Shown here in pieces: positions 31,591 through 40,403 of a DNA stretch of 64,000 bases. The notes beneath the pieces are model-generated. The model was not told the origin of the DNA, made no database searches, and saw nothing but the letters and a program-made list of their open reading frames with translations. Origin of the DNA: JAUIJL01 sp965366625 (GTDB lineage Bacteria > Acidobacteriota > Thermoanaerobaculia > Multivoradales > J023); assembly GCA_965366625.1 (NCBI GenBank), contig CBDUGP010000012.1, positions 1 through 64,000 of the forward strand. Direction: 5' to 3'. The position numbers and the translations under genes were made by a program. Numbering within the stretch: the first letter of the stretch is position 1; every line of letters begins with the position of its first letter.

Positions 31591-32850
31591 ATGAGCGGTA
31601 GACCGCATCAAGAACCCTTGACGTCACCTGTCGGCCTCGCGCTGGCGGGTGGCGCTCCTGGTGGCGCCATCTATGAAATCGGTGCGCTACGGGCGTTGGA
31701 TGAAGCCCTCGTGGGTTTAGACCTGCGAGACTGCGGCTGTTTCGTCGGAGTCAGCGCCGGGGCATTCCTGGCATCCTGTCTGGCGAACGGACTGTCCACC
31801 GCGCAGCAGGTTCGTGCGGTTGTCAAAGACGAGCCCGGCGAGCATCCCTTCGTGCCGGAGACCTTCTTCAAACCGGCTGTCGGGGAGTTCGCCGGAAGAT
31901 TGCTGCGAACCCCAAAATTGCTCTCCATAGCTTTGCGCGACTACGTCAGCCGGCGGGAAAAGCGATTGCTGGACGCCTTGACCGTGTTGGGTCAGGCGGT
32001 ACCGGTGGGGCTCTTTGACAACGATCCAATCCGTGACTACGTGGCTAGGATCTTCTCGATCAAAGGGCGCACCGACGACTTCACCGAGCTTAAAAGCAAG
32101 CTGACGGTGGTCGCTACCGACCTGGCGTCCGGGGAGTCCATGCTTTTCGGGCACTTGGGTTGGCCCTATGTTCCGATTTCTAAAGCGGTTCAAGCTTCAA
32201 CGGCGTTGCCGGGTTTGTATCCGCCGGTCAAAATTCAAGGTCGCAATTACGTCGACGGCATTTTGCTGAAGACGATGCATGCGTCGGTGGCCCTGGAGGC
32301 GGGTGCCGAGCTGGTGTTCTGTATCAACCCGTTGGTTCCGGTAGATACACGCCAAGCTGAGCAGCAAAATTTGCTGCCCGCAGGCGAGGTCACCCGAAGT
32401 GGTCTGCCTTCGGTTCTATCCCAGACCGTTAGGACGCTCATTCACTCCCGACTGCGACTAGGCATGCAGACCTACGAGACTCGGTATCCCAACGCCGACG
32501 TCATCTTGATCGAGCCACCCACGGACGACTACGAAGACTTCTTCTCCAACATTTTCAGCTTCTCGTCCCGCCGAGCTGTTGTCGAGCGAGCCTACGAAGC
32601 GACTCGAAAGACTCTCTTGCTGAGGAAAGACGAACTGATTCCGATGCTCGAGCGATGGGATCTCGGATTGGATGTCGACTTTCTTGAAGATCCTGAGCGA
32701 GACATCTGGCGTGGCGTAGGGTTGCCCGAGCTATCGAGCAATCCGCCGATCGAACCCACCGTCGCCGAGCTACAAGACGAAATCTCGGGAATGTTGGAGC
32801 GGATTGAAGCAGCAGCGGGCCGCTTGGCAGCTAAGGCAACCTCAGTCTGA
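31591..32850 (+). CDS. Patatin-like phospholipase/lipase
   Basis: The 419-residue protein has a patatin fold with LALAGGAPGGAIYEIGALRAL (oxyanion loop), nucleophile serine in FVGVSAGAFLASCLA, and YVDGILLKTMHASVAL with the dyad Asp. The oxyanion motif is GGAPGG rather than the usual GGGxRG, so the Arg/Lys is replaced. The enzyme could hydrolyse phospholipids, triacylglycerol or polyester. It directly follows two phasin genes, so action at a granule surface is plausible. The last 30 residues form an Ala-rich helix (SGMLERIEAAAGRLAAKA) that may bind a granule or membrane. No membrane helix or signal peptide is seen. Confidence 0.88.
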   Translation: MSGRPHQEPLTSPVGLALAGGAPGGAIYEIGALRALDEALVGLDLRDCGCFVGVSAGAFLASCLANGLSTAQQVRAVVKDEPGEHPFVPETFFKPAVGEFAGRLLRTPKLLSIALRDYVSRREKRLLDALTVLGQAVPVGLFDNDPIRDYVARIFSIKGRTDDFTELKSKLTVVATDLASGESMLFGHLGWPYVPISKAVQASTALPGLYPPVKIQGRNYVDGILLKTMHASVALEAGAELVFCINPLVPVDTRQAEQQNLLPAGEVTRSGLPSVLSQTVRTLIHSRLRLGMQTYETRYPNADVILIEPPTDDYEDFFSNIFSFSSRRAVVERAYEATRKTLLLRKDELIPMLERWDLGLDVDFLEDPERDIWRGVGLPELSSNPPIEPTVAELQDEISGMLERIEAAAGRLAAKATSV

Positions 32851-33196
32851 GGCGTCGGGTGTTGAGATGCCTTGCTCCCGAGAATGCTTCGGGCGCATAT
32901 CTTTCTGCGCGAAGTCGGACCCGTCGATGGCACGATCCTCGGTGTTTTGCTGCGGGTCGGGGAGTCGTTTGCGAAGTGGCCACGCCGTCGTCGCTGAAAG
33001 CCCGAAAGTTCCATGTATTCAGAAGGTTTGGCCCGATCGCCGTTGACAAGCCGAGGGTGATGGGAGGAAAATCTTTGTGTAGATTGTCGATATGTCGTAA
33101 GCTCATGAGCGATCAATAGAGATCGCCCCTGAGCACGACATCTCAGCGGTGCGCCGAATTTTCGGTACCGCCTGTCGAGGAGAGTCAGGGAAGCAC
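32851..33196. other. Intergenic region before the TPR gene
   Basis: About 350 bases hold no gene I can support. A consensus -35 hexamer TTGACA occurs at 33043-33048 but no good -10 follows at the right distance. A short CCCGA/TCGGG hairpin (32877-32893) lies just after the patatin gene without a T-tract. Confidence 0.4.
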
Positions 33197-34129
33197 ATGG
33201 AACAAGCCTTAGTGATGGCCAGCGAAATACCAATACCAACACTGCGCGAGCGGTACGAATCCCTCAGGGACAAAAGCCGCATCGAGGTCGAAGCCGGACG
33301 TTTCGAGGAAGCCTTGGTTTTGGTCCAGGATGCCTTGGGATTGGCCGAGTCTCTCGGAGATGAAGAGCTGATTGCCATGGCACGTTGCAACGTGGCAGCT
33401 TTGGCGTTGGCCACAGGTAAGCCGGGCGATCACATCGCTGATCTACGCTCCATTTTGATGCGCAATTACGATGTGATGACCAGCTTCATGGCTGCGTACA
33501 ATCTGTGTTACGCCTACGAGCTGAAGAAAGAATTCAAAAAGGCTCTTTTCTACGGCCGCATCGCCCGTGATCGTGCTCGAGCTGCCGACAGTCCCGAGCA
33601 TCTGGCAACCAGCTACAACCAAATCGGCAACAGCCTCTTGGCGGGTAGTTACTTTTCGGAAGCCCGTGAACACTACGAGAAGGGCTTAGCTCTACTCCCT
33701 GATCAGCTCAGCTATGTGACGGTGCCGACCCAATTCAATCTCGGATATTGCATGATCATGTTGGGTGAGGTCCGAGAAGGTTTCTCCCGTCTGTTCCGCT
33801 GCTTGCGCTGGCTTCGTCCCCGCCAAATGCGCTCCATGCAGGTCTGGGCCCACCTCTTTACTTGCGCAGGTTATCTCGAACTCGGGAAAGTTCGTCGGGC
33901 CTGGATCCACGGTAGAAAAGCGTTGGCGTTCGCTTACGAAACAGGCGAGCAAGACGCAATCAAGATGTCCCTCTTCATGATGGGTGAAGTCGAGCGTAGC
34001 GGTGGAGACATCGACGCGGCCTACGGCTATTTCGCCAAAGTTCAACAACGCTTCTTCCCTGACCAAGAGGAAGTCCCGGCTCTGCTTTCAGTCGTAAGTA
34101 TGGCCAAGGTGGTCAACTTGAGGGCCTGA
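33197..34129 (+). CDS. TPR-repeat protein of unknown function
   Basis: The 310 residues are all helical. Paired helices such as FEEALVLVQDALGLAESLGDEELIAMARCNVAALAL and AACYNQIGNSLLAG-like units (YNQIGNSLLAGSYFSEAREHYEKGLALL) mark at least five tetratricopeptide repeats, filling residues 20-290. There is no signal peptide, enzyme domain or membrane helix, so it is probably a cytosolic scaffold. ATG 33197 is favoured over the upstream GTG at 33149 because the added residues do not look coding. The next gene starts three bases after the stop. Confidence 0.72.
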   Translation: MEQALVMASEIPIPTLRERYESLRDKSRIEVEAGRFEEALVLVQDALGLAESLGDEELIAMARCNVAALALATGKPGDHIADLRSILMRNYDVMTSFMAAYNLCYAYELKKEFKKALFYGRIARDRARAADSPEHLATSYNQIGNSLLAGSYFSEAREHYEKGLALLPDQLSYVTVPTQFNLGYCMIMLGEVREGFSRLFRCLRWLRPRQMRSMQVWAHLFTCAGYLELGKVRRAWIHGRKALAFAYETGEQDAIKMSLFMMGEVERSGGDIDAAYGYFAKVQQRFFPDQEEVPALLSVVSMAKVVNLRA

Positions 34130-34131
34130 AC

Positions 34132-35520
34132 ATGAACATCCCCAAGAACGAATATTTAGTCGAAGCGGTGGAGCTGCCAGTTTATGGAATTGTGCTCAAT
34201 CGCTTTATGATGGTTTCGGCCTTGGCACTTTTGGCGCTGACCCTTTGCACAGCGCCGATTCATGCCGATGGTGGGGCTTTCGTGGTCGGAGCCGACGGTG
34301 AGCTGCTCAAGATTCAGAACGGCCTTTATGGCGAGCTTTTTCCCGAAGGGGGAGAGGCGGATCCCAAAGCTTCGGTCTTGGCGTTGGACAGTATTGTCGG
34401 GGAATCGCTGAACAGATTTCTCGTGCCCCAGACCGAGTCTTCTTGGACGGAGAGTTCTGCGCGGCTGATTACCGACGAGCGAGCCGGGGTCAGCTACCTG
34501 CTGTGGGAGGCACGCATCAACGGCGTCCACCCGCTTTTGCGATTGGTGGCCTTTGACGGCGAAGCATTCGGTGAGGTTCAGGAGATTACCGCTGGAGTCT
34601 TTGCGACCAAAGGCGAGCCCAAGCTGCGGGTGACCCACGATTCCCACGGCGAAGGCGAAGAGGCCAGAGAGCGGACTGTGCTCCACGTATCCTGGTGGGA
34701 AGAGCATCAATCGGCCAAGGAAAAACGCTATGCCTCCTTGGTCCTCGAAGACGGTAATTTTGTCGATGCAGACGTGGTGGTGAATCTTTCCGCGTTGCTT
34801 TCGGCAGAGAATTTCGGGACGGGCACGGTGTCCCCGCTGGACGCCTTGATCCGAATGCAGGCGGGGCCTCACAAAGACGTCGTGATTCTCGGATTTTCGG
34901 ATCCACGGTTGGGCAGGGTCGTCAGCCTGGAAATCGAAGTGCTGCCCCAAGCCTTGAGCCGATTGTCAGATCTCATCAGAGCCGAGCTGATCGCGTTGGG
35001 TCCGAATGCCGGCTCAATAGCGGCCTACGCAGCAGTTCAAAGGGCGATCGACGAGATGGCCGATGAATTCCATTCCGTGGGTCTGGAGCTAATTCGGCAG
35101 GATCTCATGGCCTACCTCGACCAGTTGATGGAAGAAGGCCCGTCGGATCTGCCTTTGTCCTCCAAAATGGGCGGCCGGGTGATCTGGATCGGAGCCAAAA
35201 TCGGTCGAACAGGTCTCGCCAACCCTGGTGAGCCCCAGCTGTTGGAAATCAGTGGCTCAGAGGGTCGATCCCATCACTTGGCCGTGACCCAGACCGCAAC
35301 GTGGGACCTTCCCGAGGTCGGAGCTACGAGCCCGCAGATCTTCCTTTCCCAAGACGGCAGCGAGGCCTTGGTCGCCTGGATCGGTGAAGGCGGCGAAGCG
35401 GTCTACTATCGGGTCTCCGAGGGCGGTTCCTGGGGAGAAGTCCAATCGCTTCAGCTGCAATCGGGTATCGACGCCGAGCAGGCTCTCTCCCTGCTGGAAA
35501 AGCGAGCCCTGGATCGCTGA
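34132..35520 (+). CDS. Exported protein of unknown function
   Basis: The 462-residue protein has an N-terminal secretion signal (hydrophobic VSALALLALTLCTAPIHA, residues about 28-45, cleavage after Ala-x-Ala-like IHA). If ATG 34132 is the start, the n-region is unusually long (25 residues); GTG 34192 would give a classic signal peptide. The mature part is beta-rich, with repeated stretches such as VSYLLWEARINGVHPLLRLVAFDGE, VLHVSWWEEH and QIFLSQDGSEALVAWIGEGGEAVYY that look like propeller or sialidase-type blades. I do not recognise the family. The start lies two bases after the TPR gene's stop, so the pair may be co-translated. A strong terminator follows. Confidence 0.72.
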   Translation: MNIPKNEYLVEAVELPVYGIVLNRFMMVSALALLALTLCTAPIHADGGAFVVGADGELLKIQNGLYGELFPEGGEADPKASVLALDSIVGESLNRFLVPQTESSWTESSARLITDERAGVSYLLWEARINGVHPLLRLVAFDGEAFGEVQEITAGVFATKGEPKLRVTHDSHGEGEEARERTVLHVSWWEEHQSAKEKRYASLVLEDGNFVDADVVVNLSALLSAENFGTGTVSPLDALIRMQAGPHKDVVILGFSDPRLGRVVSLEIEVLPQALSRLSDLIRAELIALGPNAGSIAAYAAVQRAIDEMADEFHSVGLELIRQDLMAYLDQLMEEGPSDLPLSSKMGGRVIWIGAKIGRTGLANPGEPQLLEISGSEGRSHHLAVTQTATWDLPEVGATSPQIFLSQDGSEALVAWIGEGGEAVYYRVSEGGSWGEVQSLQLQSGIDAEQALSLLEKRALDR

Positions 35521-35610
35521 GCAAGTCTACTAGGTGGCTGTCGACAGGCGGCTGTCGACAAGGTCGCAGTCGACACACAAAATCGACCGCGACCCACCGG
35601 AATGACCCCC

Positions 35611-35638
35611 AAACCCCCAGCCTTTCTGGGGGTTTTTT
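35611..35638 (+). terminator. Strong rho-independent terminator
   Basis: AAACCCCCAG (35611-35620), loop CCTTT, CTGGGGGTTT (35626-35635) and a six-T run (35633-35638) are a textbook terminator. It ends the TPR/exported-protein unit and lies just before the stop of the opposing GGDEF-EAL gene. Confidence 0.92.
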
Positions 35639-35649
35639 CATGTCCAGGA

Positions 35650-38472
35650 TCAGTCCAGGCTTTCGGCCAAGCTACTGGAGGCTTCATCGGCCGACATGGG
35701 GGCAGAGAAGTAGAAACCTTGAGCCAGGGAAACGCCCATCGACCGAATCTCGTCCAGTCGATCCTGGTCCTCGACTCCCACCGCAATGACGTTGATCCCC
35801 AGGCTTTCGCCGAGGGCGGCAATGGCACGAACGATTTCTAGGTTTTGCCCACCTGGGCTCATTTGCTGGATGAATGACCGATGTATCTTGAGGTTGTCGA
35901 TGGGGTAGCGATGCAAAGATGAGAGCGACGAAGGCCCCGTTCCGAAGTCGTCGATCGACAGCCGAAAACCCATTTTTCTCAAATGCCACAGCACATCTTG
36001 GAGATTTTCAGTGCTTGCAATGGCGTCTTCGGTGATCTCGAATGTCAACGACGCTGGGTGGGCACCACTTTCTTTGAGAATCTGATTCAGCTCATGAAGA
36101 AAATCCGGGTGGGAAATTTCTTTGGGTGCCAAGTTGATGCTGAGCGCGATGCCGTCTGCCTCTGGGAATCGGTCTTGCCATGCCTGAAGTTGTAAGCAAG
36201 CACGGCGCAGGACCCAGCGGCCCACCGCCGACATCAGGCCCGTCTCCTCACAGATGGGAAGCCAATCCCCAGGAGGTAGTAGGCCCTTTTGGGGATGGTT
36301 CCAGCGTACCAGAGCCTCGAAACCCACCGTCTTCGAGCGGGCCAGGGAGACGATCGGCTGAAAGTAGAGTTCAAGCTGATCATTCGAGATCGCCTTCCGC
36401 AACTCGTTCTCTACGGTCAATCTTTCGACGGCGCTTCTATGCATGTCGGCGTCGAAGATCTCATACCGTGCCTTGCCGCGGCTCTTGGCTCGATACATGG
36501 CAATGTCGGCGTCGCGCATCAAGTCTTCGCCCGAGTCATAACCGGAGAAGCTGAATGCGATGCCAATGGATCCCGAGCTGACCACCTCCTGATCTGCCAC
36601 CGAGAATGGTCGGCTCAAGGATTCGAGAACGCGATCTGCGATTCGGGTCGCGTCCGCCACTTCCTGGATGTCCTCCAAGATGATGTTGAACTCGTCTCCC
36701 CCGAGGCGGGCGACCGTATCTCCGGGGCGCAGGCATCCTTCGAGCCGGCGGGCCATTTCGATCAAGAGTTGGTCACCCGCCGCGTGGCCGAGGCTGTCGT
36801 TGATCACTTTGAATCGGTCTAAGTCGATAAAGAGCAGGGCGAATTGGTAGTCGCGGCGACGCTTGGCGCGGCGAACGCTTCGGTCCAGCCTTTCGGTGAG
36901 CAACGTGCGGTTGGGCAATCCCGTCAAGTTGTCGTGAAAAGCCTCGTGGAAGAGCTTGCGCTCGAAGCTCTTACGTTCGGTGATGTCGCTGTAGATACCG
37001 TACGCGCCGATTTTTCTCTCGGCCAGCTCGATCGGGTAGCCGAGGATCGCCACATCGACTTTTGTGCCGTCCTTGCGCTTTCGTTCGGTCTCTCGGTCGA
37101 CGGTTTGGTGTTCCAAAACCAGATCCGTGAGTTCAGAGGCTTCCTGCTTGAGTTCGTCGGGCACGATGAGCTGGGTGAGCGGCTTTCCCGCCAGCTCCTC
37201 GACCTCGAATTGAAAAAGGTCCACGAACGAGCTATTGGCGTCGACCACACGGTCTTGATTGTCGAGAATGACGATGCCCGCCGGCGAGTTTCTGAACAGC
37301 TGTTGGAAGAAAGCTCGTTCCCGTTTGAGGGCGGCTTCAACCTTGCGCCGTTCGGTAATGTCCCGCGAGGTCACGATAATTCCACCCAGAACTGGATTCT
37401 CCACCAGGTTCTTGCATTGGCAGTCCAGGTAACGCCAATCTCCCTCCTGGCTTCTGAATCTGACTTGAGCTGAGGCCGTTTGACCTTCAGCCGCCAGGAC
37501 CTGATCGATGGCTTCCGAAAGCAGGTCACGATCTTCAGGGTGTACAAAGTCCCCTAAAGGCTGACCGAGCATGAGTTCTGGCGGGGCACCTAAGGTACGC
37601 AGGCTGGAGGGGCTTTGATAGAGAATTTGACCTTGGAGACCGATGATAGAAATCAAGTCGGTTGAGCTTTCGAGCAGAGCGCGAAAGTACTCCTCCTTGT
37701 GTCTCAGGTCTTCCTCTGCGTTTCGCTGCTCCGAGATGTCCTGGACGATACCAAGGGCGCCCGGGGTGCCGTCCTCTAAGCTCAACGGCACGGCGATTAA
37801 CTTGACCCAAGCCCGTTCGCCATCCTTGGTGACGAGCGGCAGAGTGTGCTCTTCAGAGCCGATATCGGGTCCCAACAAGGTCTGACCTGGGAGCCGCTGG
37901 CGGAACTCCTCTTCGACTAAAAGGTCGTCAGCCACCTGGCCGACGAGTTCCTCGACGGTATAACCCGTCAGGCTCGACATACGGGTGTTGACGAGTTCGA
38001 TACGACCTTGCCCGTCGACTTGAAAAAGGCCCTCGTTCATATGCTGAACGAGGGTCCGATAACGACGGTCGAGCATGGTTGAACGATCATCCACCTGCTT
38101 GCTCTTGCGTCGAATGGCCAGGGAGCGTTCACCGACCACCAAGCGCAGCTGCAAGGCGGAAATGGTGAGCGGGCGGGCCAGGAAGTCGTCGGCACCAGCT
38201 TCGAAAGCGGTTCGCAGCTGGGCTGGAGTGTCCTCCTCGGGCAGAACCAAGATATACGAGTCGTTTTGGGTTTGGCGGGCACGCCTGCACAGCTCGATGG
38301 CGTCATCTGGAACCATCAGATCGACGACCACGAATTGGAAGCTGTATTGGTCAAGAGCGCGCGCCGCTTCTTCACAATCATCGCAAGTCAGCGATTTGTG
38401 GCGTCGGCTGGAGAAGAAGTCGCTGACTTCTTCCCGGATCGAGTTGTCTGACACGACCACAAGGGCCTTCAT
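35650..38472 (-). CDS. REC-PAS-GGDEF-EAL response regulator
   Basis: The 940-residue protein joins a receiver domain (about residues 1-120, phospho-Asp in FVVVDLMVPDD), at least three PAS domains (about 150-520, for example RYRTLVQHMNEGLFQVDGQGRIE), a GGDEF domain with intact GGDEF (about residue 587, TVARLGGDEFNIIL), and an EAL domain with intact EAL (about residue 714, VGFEALVRWNHP). It can make and break cyclic di-GMP. The REC domain lacks a paired histidine kinase gene here. ATG 38472 gives a clean start of the receiver; the 22 residues before it are in frame but weak. The cytosolic, membrane-free design suggests input by phosphorylation and ligands of the PAS domains. Confidence 0.92.
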   Translation of the reverse strand: MKALVVVSDNSIREEVSDFFSSRRHKSLTCDDCEEAARALDQYSFQFVVVDLMVPDDAIELCRRARQTQNDSYILVLPEEDTPAQLRTAFEAGADDFLARPLTISALQLRLVVGERSLAIRRKSKQVDDRSTMLDRRYRTLVQHMNEGLFQVDGQGRIELVNTRMSSLTGYTVEELVGQVADDLLVEEEFRQRLPGQTLLGPDIGSEEHTLPLVTKDGERAWVKLIAVPLSLEDGTPGALGIVQDISEQRNAEEDLRHKEEYFRALLESSTDLISIIGLQGQILYQSPSSLRTLGAPPELMLGQPLGDFVHPEDRDLLSEAIDQVLAAEGQTASAQVRFRSQEGDWRYLDCQCKNLVENPVLGGIIVTSRDITERRKVEAALKRERAFFQQLFRNSPAGIVILDNQDRVVDANSSFVDLFQFEVEELAGKPLTQLIVPDELKQEASELTDLVLEHQTVDRETERKRKDGTKVDVAILGYPIELAERKIGAYGIYSDITERKSFERKLFHEAFHDNLTGLPNRTLLTERLDRSVRRAKRRRDYQFALLFIDLDRFKVINDSLGHAAGDQLLIEMARRLEGCLRPGDTVARLGGDEFNIILEDIQEVADATRIADRVLESLSRPFSVADQEVVSSGSIGIAFSFSGYDSGEDLMRDADIAMYRAKSRGKARYEIFDADMHRSAVERLTVENELRKAISNDQLELYFQPIVSLARSKTVGFEALVRWNHPQKGLLPPGDWLPICEETGLMSAVGRWVLRRACLQLQAWQDRFPEADGIALSINLAPKEISHPDFLHELNQILKESGAHPASLTFEITEDAIASTENLQDVLWHLRKMGFRLSIDDFGTGPSSLSSLHRYPIDNLKIHRSFIQQMSPGGQNLEIVRAIAALGESLGINVIAVGVEDQDRLDEIRSMGVSLAQGFYFSAPMSADEASSSLAESLD

Positions 38473-38626
38473 CGATTCAATCCGTCTCAAAGGAATCCAC
38501 CGGAGGTAGGAGTGCGCAACGAAGTGGGTCGACCGCAACGCTGACCGGAAGGAAGGCTATCACGCCAGGTCCTACCCTCGCGGCGGTCGAACCCGATCCG
38601 GAAGGGGCGAAATGCCCCGAGCTCAG

Positions 38627-40168
38627 CTACCGATTTCGGCCGTATTGTTCGTGACTCGAGACCCAATCCAATGACGAGATGGCGGAGGCCAGGGAGACTT
38701 CTCCGGCCAAGCAAACCCCAGCGATGATCTCAGCGAGTTTTTTTACTTTACCCGTGCCGTAACACCCCATGATCTCGAGGCATTCCCGCTGGGTTGCGAG
38801 GCCGGTTCCACCGCCGTAAGTGGCGACGATCAATGATGGAATCGTCAGCGAGATGTAGAGATCCTTGTCGGGAGTGATCTCTGTGTACATCAAGCCGGCC
38901 GAGGACTCGGCGACATTGGCCACGTCTTGGCCGGTGGCAATGAACATGGCGGTGATCGAGTTCGGCGAGTGAAGGCCATTGTTGTTGGCGCCGGAAAGGA
39001 AAGCTCCGACGTTGGCGACTCCGCCGTGGTAGGAGAGGCTTTCAGGCTCGACTCGCATGTGTTGGATCAGCACGTCGCGGGGGATGGTGCATTCGGCGGT
39101 AACCCTCTTGCCCCGGGTGCGCATGATGTTGACTTGGGATCCCTTCTTGTCGGTCGCCAAATTGGATTCGAGGTAGAAACGGCGAATGTCGTCTCGGTGC
39201 TCCAAAATCCAACTGCAGGCGGCGAAAGTCGCGCGTCCCACCATGTTCTGACCGGCGGCGTCGCCGGTCTCGAAGTTGAACCGAAGATAGGCCATCTTGT
39301 TGGACAAGAAAGTGTCGATGTAGATCAGCTTGGCGATGCTAGAGGTTTCCTCCGCTGCGGTTCGGATCGGCTCGATATTGTCGTTCACCCAATCCCTGAA
39401 ATCCCGCGCCCCACGGGCATCGTCGAAAATGAAAACGGGAGCCCGTTGCATGCAATCGTCGGAGACGGTGCACTTAACACCGCCGGATAAATTCAAGACC
39501 TTGATCCCCCGATTGTAGGACGCCACCAAGGTGCCTTCGGTGGTGGCCAAAGGCACGATGAAATCTCCTTGAGCGTGCTCGCCGTCGATTTGAATCGGCC
39601 CGGCGAATCCCAGCGGCACTTGAGCCACGCCGGTGAAGTTTTCAATATTGCCGCCAGTGGTCTTCGGGTCGAGGGAATGTTTGAAGATGTGTTTCAACGC
39701 GACCTTGGCGAAATCCTTGACGAATTTTTGGCGCTTTCGAATGATGCTGCGGCTTTGGTTGTCTTCTTTGTCGTAAGGGATGGTCGTGGGCTTGGATTTC
39801 GAGTCGACGATCGCATCCTTAACGGTGAATGCCAGGTTGCCGAAGCTGTCAGTTTCGAATCCGAGGCAGATCTCGTGTTTTCCAAGGGGTAGCTTGCCGG
39901 CCGGCAATTTCACCACGGCGGTCTGGCCGAGTTCGAAGGTTGTCGGCGAATCCGGTGAGATCTCCGAAGCTTTGACCATGTCGCCCTCGCCGAAGTCGAG
40001 CGTCACTTGGCCCAAGGGCATGGCTTCGCCGTCTAGCTCGAGCTTCGAGATGCGCTGAATAGACACGTCGGAGAGCCGATTCTTGATCACAAACCGGGCG
40101 CCTCCGCGGATATTTTCAAGGCTGCCGAAGTTGTACAGTCGTTTCAGAATCAAGGCTGGGATTTTCAT
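38627..40168 (-). CDS. Class I HMG-CoA reductase with an N-terminal accessory domain
   Basis: The catalytic part (about residues 150-513) reduces HMG-CoA to mevalonate. It has ENFTGVAQVPLGFAGP, LATTEGTLVASYNRG (catalytic Glu), NLATDKKGSQVN (catalytic Lys), GDAAGQNMVGRAT, TGQDVANV (catalytic Asp), YGGGTGLATQ and a C-terminal His in VSSHEQYGRN. These match class I (eukaryote/archaeal-like), while many bacteria use class II. The first 125 residues form a beta-sandwich-like domain (VSIQRISKLELDGEAMPLGQVTL and GKHEICLGFETDSFGNLAF) recalling beta-subunit folds of C-glycoside deglycosidases (DUF6379-like). This is unusual for HMGR and its role is unknown. Mevalonate would feed isoprenoid synthesis. 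No other mevalonate gene is adjacent. Confidence 0.9.
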   Translation of the reverse strand: MKIPALILKRLYNFGSLENIRGGARFVIKNRLSDVSIQRISKLELDGEAMPLGQVTLDFGEGDMVKASEISPDSPTTFELGQTAVVKLPAGKLPLGKHEICLGFETDSFGNLAFTVKDAIVDSKSKPTTIPYDKEDNQSRSIIRKRQKFVKDFAKVALKHIFKHSLDPKTTGGNIENFTGVAQVPLGFAGPIQIDGEHAQGDFIVPLATTEGTLVASYNRGIKVLNLSGGVKCTVSDDCMQRAPVFIFDDARGARDFRDWVNDNIEPIRTAAEETSSIAKLIYIDTFLSNKMAYLRFNFETGDAAGQNMVGRATFAACSWILEHRDDIRRFYLESNLATDKKGSQVNIMRTRGKRVTAECTIPRDVLIQHMRVEPESLSYHGGVANVGAFLSGANNNGLHSPNSITAMFIATGQDVANVAESSAGLMYTEITPDKDLYISLTIPSLIVATYGGGTGLATQRECLEIMGCYGTGKVKKLAEIIAGVCLAGEVSLASAISSLDWVSSHEQYGRNR

Positions 40169-40270
40169 GGAGCTCTTCCTCGTCGTTTTGCGGCTTCACC
40201 ACATTCCGGCGGCTGATAGCGCGTCGTCGTAGGTGAGATCGGCGTTGGCTCTTCTAGAATCAATATTGGA

Positions 40271-40300
40271 ATTGTACCGACACCGAGACTCGGCAACCAA
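40271..40300 (-). promoter_or_regulatory. Possible promoter of the HMG-CoA reductase gene
   Basis: On the minus strand TTGGTT (40300-40295), an 18-base spacer and TACAAT (40276-40271) resemble a sigma-70 promoter about 100 bases upstream of the start. Assignment by pattern only. Confidence 0.35.
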
Positions 40301-40403
40301 AGATTCGAACTGCAGCCTCACTTTTCTTTGAGGTGCTTAAAAACTGGGCCGCGGATTGGAATCAGCTCTTGCAGCCGGAGAGTCGGCGGATTAGGTTGTG
40401 GCC

